A DNA stretch of 64,000 nt, taken from NCBI GenBank assembly GCA_964036045.1, contig OZ038384.1:23985000-24048999 (forward strand), written 5' to 3'. Positions 58,401-64,000 of the stretch are shown here, one piece after another. The translations under genes and the position numbers were made by a program. This DNA is from Eutreptiella sp. 'Long Island Sound 2002' (taxonomy: Eukaryota; Euglenozoa; Euglenophyceae; Eutreptiales; Eutreptiaceae). The notes beneath the pieces were generated by a model. That model ran no database searches. It was not told the origin of the DNA and saw only the letters and a list, made by a program, of their open reading frames with translations. Numbering within the stretch: position 1 is the first letter of the stretch; each line of letters starts with the position of its first letter.

Positions 58401-60475
58401 CGTTTTGGAGCAGGATCCTGGCCGAGGGCCAACGCCGAACATGGACCGCGAGGGAGAAGGAGACATACGCCATTGTATGTGCGCTCAGGAACTGGTCTGG
58501 CCACATCGGACTGCAGCCGGTGCTGGTTTGCACGGACCACCAGTCCCTACAGAGCTGGCACAAGGAGCATGTCGACACCCCCTCAGGACCAGCGGCGAGG
58601 AGGGCCCGATGGCATGAGACGTTCGCCAAGTTCGACCTCAGCGCCGTGTACGTCCCGGGGAAGGACAACACTGTGGCAGATTGCCTCAGTCGCTGGGCCT
58701 ACCCCGCGGGCAAGGCGTGGATCGACATATCCAGCCATGGCGACGCCGAGGAGACCGAGGAGGCAAAGCGCATCATCGAGATGGAGAAGGCCATGGAGCA
58801 AGAGGGGGTCAAGTGTTTTGTGGTGATGGCAAACCGTACAGACCTGGCCAAGTTCCGGGGTGCCAGAGTCCAGGCTATTCGAGAGGAAACCCTCGGGCAA
58901 TGGATGGTGGCCCCTGTAGAGCTAGTCAGGTCGGTGCTCACAGAGGACTGGTCGGATGACTATGCGGCATCCGAGCACTGGAGCAGCTACTGGAATGCCG
59001 TGAGCGCCCCGTCGGACGACGAATGGCCCGAGGGCTTGACCGAGGATGGCGACAAGTTGTTCCTCAAGGACAAGCTGCTGGTGCCCGAAAACCGAGTGGA
59101 GGAGCTCATTGACCATTGGCACAACGCCCAGCTCATGCACCCTGGCCGAGACAAGATGCAGCAGGACCTGGAGTGGCGTTTCAAGTTCCCAACGGGGTAC
59201 TACGCCATCCTGGATAGGTACTGCAGCGACTGTGCCGTGTGTCGGAACACGAAGAGTCCCAACCACTCCACAGCGGGCAACCCGGTGTATACGGCTATAC
59301 CGGAGGCCCCTATGCGGTCCGTGGCCATGGATGTATTCGCCATGCCTGAGGTCACCGTGGAAGGAGAGACCTACGACTGTGTCATCCTGGCGGTGGATAG
59401 GCACAGTGGGTATATCGTGGCGGTCCCTGGCAAGAAGGCCAAGAAGAAGGACAAGAAGGACAAGCATGGAGTGGGGCTGCAGGCCAAGACCGTCGCTAAT
59501 GCCATGATCAGGCATTGGCTGACGATTTTTGATGTCCCAGCTGTAAGCTGCAGCGATCGGGGCAGTCAATTCGTGGGGACGTGGTTCAAGACGATGTGCA
59601 AGCACATGGGGATTCGGCACGCCAAGACCGTTGCGTACCACAGCCGGTCGAATGGCCGGGCTGAGGTGGCCGGGCGGCAGATGTTCGAGAAGTTCCGCCA
59701 GCTGCACATCGACGAACCGGGCCGGAATTGGTACAATTCGCTGTGGAGAGTGCTCCAAGCGTACCATGACCTTCTGGGACCCACGGGACTGCCGCCCCAT
59801 CGCATCCTGTTCCTACGGGATCGAGTGTCACGCACTCTCCCGTGGTTGAACCATGGCAAAGTGGCCCGGGATGCGAACGCTATGATGGCTGAGGCGGACG
59901 ACACGGCGGCCAAGGTGTGCAAGGCACTTCAGGACGAGCACGACAAGAGGGCCAAGTACTTCAAGCAGGGAAAGGTCCAGAAGTATGCTCTCCAAGACAC
60001 CGTATGGGTGGAGCGGCACCACAAGGATGTCCTGTCCAGGCATCGGCAGGCATCTTGGTATGTGCCGGGGGTAAGTGTGCGGAAGGTCGGGCAGGACGTG
60101 TATGCGGTTCGTGTGTCGGATAACAAGATCCTGGACCGCGACCACACCCAGCTTCGTCCCCGAGCACCAGACCCCAGCGGACGTCCCGTCACCTTCGAGT
60201 TCACGGCTGGCGATGGGGACTCGGACGACGAGGGTGAGGACGACGACTTCACCGCCGAGAAGATCCTGGTGGACAGGCCGGACCCGGGGACGCCTGGGGG
60301 GAGGCTTTATAAAGTCCGTTGGAAGGGATTCGCCGCATCCAGGGATTCGTGGGAGCCTCCGAGCAGCTTTGTGCCGAGGTACACCACGGTCTGGATGGAC
60401 TACCTGAAGAAAAAGAACATTTCTTTGGATGTCAAGGACGTGTTGGTCCATTTGGTTGCTGCTGTGCCACCGTAA
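55490..60475 (+). CDS. pol: E4 pol: protease, MTase-like module, RT, RNase H, integrase, chromodomain
   Basis: 1661 codons from 55,490; the frame is already open from 55,409 just after the gag TAG, so translation probably enters by readthrough. Retropepsin VLVDTGAQVS has D108. At about 265-370 a module holds TDVFASRD (D282), DSAWHRHW and GILVITGIG. RT starts near 618, with VVDYRGLN (D686), LDLKHGYHQ (D721) and FVDDI (D784-D785). RNase H has D948, E989 and D1016. Integrase has an HHCC site (H1211, H1217, C1248, C1251) and D1281, D1356, E1392 with the exact x35 spacing. A Lys-rich loop (KKAKKKDKKDKHG) sits inside the integrase core. The chromodomain at about 1586-1628 reads FTAEKIL..YKVRWKGFAASRDSWEP, with cage positions F, W, F. 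It stops at TAA. Everything needed for reverse transcription and integration appears intact. Confidence 0.97.
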   Translation: MPKKAPEEPKPLSFATPNPWSALPREVHVGTGHGKKEGATTESPVDGQDQPKIYTIRDHTLEVLMHPDVLELHAVRIVHTPHGDERQLHLKVQVRCGRQEKVVDVLVDTGAQVSLVRRGLFKEELLQPSRRPVRLKVANGEIMGGGTHEATISMEFWEHERLNRPDLAKRSTLSGNFYVADITDWDMIMGYDFMVANAIGALPHRATLVREDDECLTWLSTDYACGSSQWNAEEEDRIVQAVQAVGAKSRGDRGVQLTEYGMAPQVYARMIQTLGTEAPETDVFASRDAPLLRKCRRHWHRGDSAWHRHWGLKEWGPMYWHGSLDNTRRTVEKIIADRAKGILVITGIGSTPCPLEGLKSTLDSITLNEMSFGPKEELFIDAKGVSMPSPGQAWGTKAFLVDGAQAQPTGDEAFIRRVEAVPMKVMFEPKAGTDQPIDGIDVLSHAKIDDVVNYMRMGMHDRVAAKKRRAMVTSPHWWDDKMLVTGKYEKDEFVARVMDHIAHQYDGPVGSDPPTWDFPRMGADSDSHQPEAANFRRLSVGRAPHDDEDGISDEEKSESDPEEAYTAVRSVVSIPKQAAEEAQENPKVAELKERLISAYPRLFSGVANKNPPDRGRFGTARVKLKPNPKIYRHREYQLQGDRAEAMKKLLAEFIERGWIEPSHSEWASPAFIVPKKEKGEWRLVVDYRGLNEQTEHDSYSLPLIDSILQKQQKKRIFTVLDLKHGYHQMPLHPDSRPCTATSTPLGPMQWKVVPMGAKNGNAAFQRMMEDLLGPVRDCADPFVDDIIIGSGTENMTEDELIEAHEKDLRRVLSELDKHNMVCKPTKASLFLKEVEFAGHVAGHGQRRPMPGKLASLHHWDKPQTISELRSFMGFCNYYSGYVRMYAELSGPLHKMLQVGKFDGRKGSKKKLAWTPEAEDAFNRLKERLLGQLGLFLVDPDKGFVLRTDASDYAVGAVLEQVRDDGTHVPVAFWSRILAEGQRRTWTAREKETYAIVCALRNWSGHIGLQPVLVCTDHQSLQSWHKEHVDTPSGPAARRARWHETFAKFDLSAVYVPGKDNTVADCLSRWAYPAGKAWIDISSHGDAEETEEAKRIIEMEKAMEQEGVKCFVVMANRTDLAKFRGARVQAIREETLGQWMVAPVELVRSVLTEDWSDDYAASEHWSSYWNAVSAPSDDEWPEGLTEDGDKLFLKDKLLVPENRVEELIDHWHNAQLMHPGRDKMQQDLEWRFKFPTGYYAILDRYCSDCAVCRNTKSPNHSTAGNPVYTAIPEAPMRSVAMDVFAMPEVTVEGETYDCVILAVDRHSGYIVAVPGKKAKKKDKKDKHGVGLQAKTVANAMIRHWLTIFDVPAVSCSDRGSQFVGTWFKTMCKHMGIRHAKTVAYHSRSNGRAEVAGRQMFEKFRQLHIDEPGRNWYNSLWRVLQAYHDLLGPTGLPPHRILFLRDRVSRTLPWLNHGKVARDANAMMAEADDTAAKVCKALQDEHDKRAKYFKQGKVQKYALQDTVWVERHHKDVLSRHRQASWYVPGVSVRKVGQDVYAVRVSDNKILDRDHTQLRPRAPDPSGRPVTFEFTAGDGDSDDEGEDDDFTAEKILVDRPDPGTPGGRLYKVRWKGFAASRDSWEPPSSFVPRYTTVWMDYLKKKNISLDVKDVLVHLVAAVPP

Positions 60476-60859
60476 TGGATCCCCCTTGGCATTTTTGTTT
60501 GTTTCTGTGCTTGGGAGACGGGTAAGGGCGTTCATCCGGGGATTTTTGGGGCTTGATTGGCCATATGCCCCCTTCATTCGATCTCCACGTATATATTTCA
60601 TCGTGGTATATGTATTTAGATCGATCGACGACGTTTCTCTATCTTTGATCCCCTTGGTCCATGTTGTAGATCAAGAGGAGACCGGATATGGCGTAGGGCA
60701 CCGATTATCAGTGTCCTCACCCCTCCCTTGGGGCGTGGTGGACGCCTACGACGTATGTGGGGCCTCCATGTGTCCTTGGGACATAGAGGGGGGGGGTTTG
60801 GAGCCCATTGGGGTCCTCCCGTCCTCTCTTCAATGACTTCCGAGCGGTAACAACGCTCT
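60476..60859 (+). other. E4 3' untranslated internal region
   Basis: Non-coding sequence between the pol stop and the polypurine tract. No ORF of note. It is much shorter than the equivalent part of E2. Confidence 0.75.
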
Positions 60860-60870
60860 GAGAAGGGGGG
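60860..60870 (+). promoter_or_regulatory. E4 polypurine tract
   Basis: GAGAAGGGGGG immediately precedes the 3' LTR start TGAAGCC, as expected for the plus-strand primer. Confidence 0.9.
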
Positions 60871-63210
60871 TGAAGCCGGTTCGGACCCCCGTGGCCATCT
60901 TGGGGTCACTTGGGGTGTGTATCTATGTGCCAGCAAGCCGCCATTGGCTGATATCATACTCTCCCATCCACCTGACCTAACCCGATGTGATAGTGTGATA
61001 GGTTTGGCCTTTCCGGCTATGAGCGGCCATATTCAGTACCGAGGCGCCGCCAGCGGAAATTTATATATCGGAATATCAGGAATCAACAGGGTTTTTTTAT
61101 CATAATGTTTCCGTAATTTTTGAGCCTTCCGTTCTGATTGTCAATGTATCGGCGGCTGTCAGTTGGCTCGCGATTTTGCGGTAACCGATTGGTTAACTGT
61201 TATTTCCAGATATTGTGGCGGAAACTCCGATGAAGGGTCAGATTTCATAAGTAAAGGGTTCGTCGCTTCCGCAATTTTCTAAATATGCACTCGAAATTTT
61301 ATTCTGAATTTTTCGCGATGTCGAAATCAGATTTTCAACTTCGACATCGCCGCACTTGATTTGGTCTTCTTCGAGTGGTCATACTCCTTTCCCTATGCCC
61401 GAATCAGGTTTCCCTTATACTTGCCACCCATTTGACTTGGAGATATAAGGGAAACAAAAGTGAAACGTGGGACCAATTGGAAGGGCCATATCTACGCGCG
61501 AGTGTGAGGAAAGAGAATAAGGAAGGTTGCGTTGCAAGCGCCTTGGTCTCAACTTAATTTAGGAAGCATCAAATGCCTTTGGTGTGTACACATGCCCGGT
61601 GTTGCAAGGGATAATGGTCAAGAGGGTAGAAAGTGATATATAACTCTTGGACCGTGCAACCGAACAATTTATTGCGACTTTCGAGTGTACCGCATGAGTG
61701 TTGGGGTTGCATAGATACTTTCCTTGGGTTCCCACGTATTTTTAACGTGAAGTTATGTCCATGGAGGGGCATGGCATACCATGGTGGGAGCCACTTTTGA
61801 GGGTATGTGTTATATGCATGGTATGTGTTTCGATATGCTCACGCCCATGTTATATATCTTCGTGTGGCCGAAGAGATGGGGAGCCACACGTGACAAGGGC
61901 TTTGCCCATGTCCCAATTGTGGAATTCAAAGCACTAGACTAAGTCTACCGCGTATGTATTGCTCATGGTATGTTCCGCAAAGAGATCCATGAGTGCACTC
62001 CCATTTTCATGGGGCATGTAGATATGGGTGGCGAAGGTATCTCCATGCGCCTGATTGGGGATCCAAGTGGGGGAATTGTTGGCAAATGATTCCAATCATT
62101 GGTGTATTGAACCATGAGCGGATATCATGGGTGAGCATAGAGATATACTATCATGACAACTTTGCATTTGGACATATTTTCATGTTTTTGACCTCAATTT
62201 ATGCTCATTTTTGTGTTTTATGTGCTCAATTGGTCGGCTAACAGTAAAATTCCTAGAGATCCGTGAACTATGGTATGTTGCTTATTTGTTGGCATATGCT
62301 TCGGTGTTGCACCTCACCATATGCCGGATCAGGTGGTCACTTTGGCGTGGCACACGAGGCCTCACAAAATTAGGTCTCAAACTCATGGGCTGACTTGTGA
62401 AGCATGTCATGTACATAACCCGAGGGTCTTTGGAGCCAATGATGGGATATTCTTGGGCATGGGTCTTCGGTCTATATCACCCTCGTATATTACTTTCCGG
62501 TTTGACACATGCATGGAGCATATGAACATTTGCCATATGCATTTTTGAGTATATAATTGAATATTGGGCACTATGGTGTATTTTGCCTGATTTTGCCATG
62601 TTGTGAGGTCATCTTCATGGGGCAGTTCTCCAAGCTCATTCGACTCCAAGTCCAACCAAGGTTATGTCAGGGTAGGGCATGGTCCTGAGTGCCACTCTAG
62701 GCCATGACACGCCACGTCCCCTATTGGGCTAGGATTTTTAGGCTTGGGGATGAACACATTTTTGGGGTTTGTTTAGTGACTTTTGACACATGGCATTTAG
62801 CCATCCTATTTGATTGGGTTCAGGGCATCATGTTGATGAGTCAAGGGAAGGTCTTGAGTCCAGCAAATGAGGGGCCTATGGCTGTGATTGTGTAAGTTTC
62901 CATCTTTCCCCAACTTTGCTTTATTTGTGTTCATATGCCAATTTCAGGGCTTTCCTCTTTGGTGCAATTCTTGTACATGCCCGCCACCGTGAGACGACCG
63001 GTGTGCTGAACGGAAGCACGCAGCCCGTATTGGATTGTGAATTGGGCTATTGCTGTATTTGTGGGATCTGGTTGCTGTTCAGGGTTGAAGGAGGATAGTA
63101 TTTTCTATATTTTTGGATTTGGAACTCTGGGTTTTGATAAATGCAATCGTTGATCAGGAGCAAGTCAGCAGGGGTTATAGGCGGAAGGGGCACAGCGGGG
63201 GCCGGTCCTG
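60871..63210 (+). repeat. E4 3' LTR
   Basis: Same length as the 5' copy, about 50 differences by eye over 2,340 bp. The palindrome is at 61,315-61,350. Homology ends at GCCGGTCCTG and the flank begins TGCTGAATAG. Confidence 0.94.
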
Positions 63211-64000
63211 TGCTGAATAGCTAGGCCTACTCAGTGTGTGCCACGACAGGTTCAGAACTCCTGTAGAGCTCCAGTTACGGTGAATGTACTAACTCCCATC
63301 CTCAATGGGGTTCGGCACTCCAAACACCTACACATCCGCTGCTTGCGGAGTACTGCTCCTCCCTTGGCTGTGTCCTGCAGTCCAATGCCTATGGTTGCCA
63401 GCGTGAGCCAGATGGCCGCTTATCAAGTTTGCAGCCACCCAGCCAGTGTGTGCCTTGCTGACCATGTGTTGCATGGGAACTGCCCTGATGTAATGACCTT
63501 GGGGAGCCAGCGCAGAGCGGTGGCTTTCTACTTCAGGGGGGGATGACAAGCAAGGTGCTGTGAAGCAAGGTGTATCCACCCTCCTTGGGGACAAGCGTGC
63601 CAACAGTTAGGACCCCTGACTGGTCCAGACCAATGGGGTTCTACCCTTCCTTACCGGGTTACCATACCCCTAAGTGTGCTACGTATGTCTGTATGTGTCT
63701 CACTTCACTCCCCGGCCGGGCTCCCGGAGACTGGGCTTCGCTGACGTCGGACCGAAGGTCCTAATCAGGTACTATTACCACTCCTATTGCGCCCAATTTC
63801 TGTGCTGGCGGCTTTCCTTTGAGGAAGACGGCAAACGCCCTACCTACTGCTGGGAAGGGGTGGCCAAGTGTGCTAAGGGCATACAAAACGCCCGTTTTTC
63901 TAAGGGCAAAAAACTGACACACTCCCCTGCCCACGAGGAAAAGCACGCTGGACAGGAGACACCACTACACTACACTCACTAATCCCAGCACCAGCCTTCG
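63211..64000. other. Right flank, no gene recognised
   Basis: Mixed-composition sequence without similarity to the other repeats here. A plus-strand frame at 63,674-63,982 (102 codons, Lys/His-rich C-terminus) is open but has no recognisable domain and weak support. Confidence 0.5.

Larger units (their letters stand above)
50031..63210 (+). mobile_element. E4: 13.2-kb Ty3/Gypsy chromovirus-like LTR retroelement
   Basis: Two direct 2,340-bp LTRs (50,031-52,370 and 60,871-63,210) differ at about 2% of positions by eye. Between them lie a Met-tRNA primer site, gag, a full-length 1661-codon pol with all catalytic residues, and a polypurine tract. It is related to E2: similar LTR start (TGAAGC), LTR palindrome, gag motifs and pol order. 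The left flank ends GGGGCGG and the right flank begins TGCTGAATAG, so no target duplication is visible. The right LTR may be clipped or the flanks rearranged. Only a TGA in gag (54,959) obviously damages this copy, making it the youngest element here. Confidence 0.95.

Noticed and set aside
63674-63982. 102-codon frame near the right edge
   Set aside because: No domain, biased codons or neighbouring context; kept only as a remark within the flank entry.
1-64000. CRISPR array, bacterial operon or organelle genes
   Set aside because: Direct repeats here are satellites or LTRs without spacer-type organisation, and no prokaryotic or organellar gene was recognised.

Overview
This is a eukaryotic, repeat-dominated window. 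I see no bacterial operon, rRNA, convincing tRNA gene or CRISPR array. Almost everything identifiable is mobile or satellite DNA. There are three Ty3/Gypsy (Metaviridae) retroelements with C-terminal chromodomains (chromovirus-like), several tandem satellites, and a mosaic of short dispersed and inverted repeats. From memory, unchecked, the protein style of the retroelements resembles elements reported from dinoflagellate (Symbiodiniaceae-type) or other algal genomes. The lineage cannot be fixed from the window alone.

Layout. 1-10.3 kb: low-coding sequence with a short remnant of an LTR end, a hypothetical ORF at 335-1264, two possible TIR-bounded non-autonomous elements (4.05-4.98 and 5.99-6.89 kb), and a decayed coiled-coil ORF (8.3-9.7 kb) between two copies of a 470-bp dispersed repeat. 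10.3-13.2 kb: GC-rich nested minisatellites. 13.2-21.3 kb: a mosaic repeat locus with about 590-bp inverted arms (13,811-14,400 and 20,705-21,299) and a direct repeat of about 1.2 kb (14,485-15,679 and 19,952-21,146). Between these lie a 188/195-bp satellite with a clear five-monomer higher-order period of 954 bp and a strongly T-depleted segment.

21,741-38,844: element E2 on the minus strand, bounded by 3.0-kb LTRs and a 4-bp target duplication (ATAG). Its order is LTR-gag-pol (protease, DIRS/methyltransferase-like module, RT, RNase H, integrase, chromodomain)-PPT-LTR. It has two frameshifts in pol, one in gag, and internal TAG stops. It sits inside an open frame whose upstream part survives at 38,845-39,180. 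39.74-41.94 kb: a 60/65-bp satellite, again T-depleted. 42,667-49,942: element E3 on the plus strand, an older chromovirus with an initiator-Met-tRNA primer site and many lesions, including loss of the protease aspartate. 50,031-63,210: element E4 on the plus strand, with 2.34-kb LTRs about 2% different by eye and a 1661-aa pol that looks intact. 63.2-64 kb: unassigned.

How the parts work together. In each retroelement gag supplies a capsid and a zinc-knuckle nucleocapsid. Pol supplies protease, reverse transcriptase/RNase H, integrase and a chromodomain expected to steer integration towards modified chromatin. In E2 and E4 gag and pol share one frame and are separated by a single TAG with similar following codons (C/A)GG-AGC-CCC, which suggests stop-codon readthrough. 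All three elements carry an unusual module between protease and RT. These two features and the higher-order satellite are the most interesting signals.
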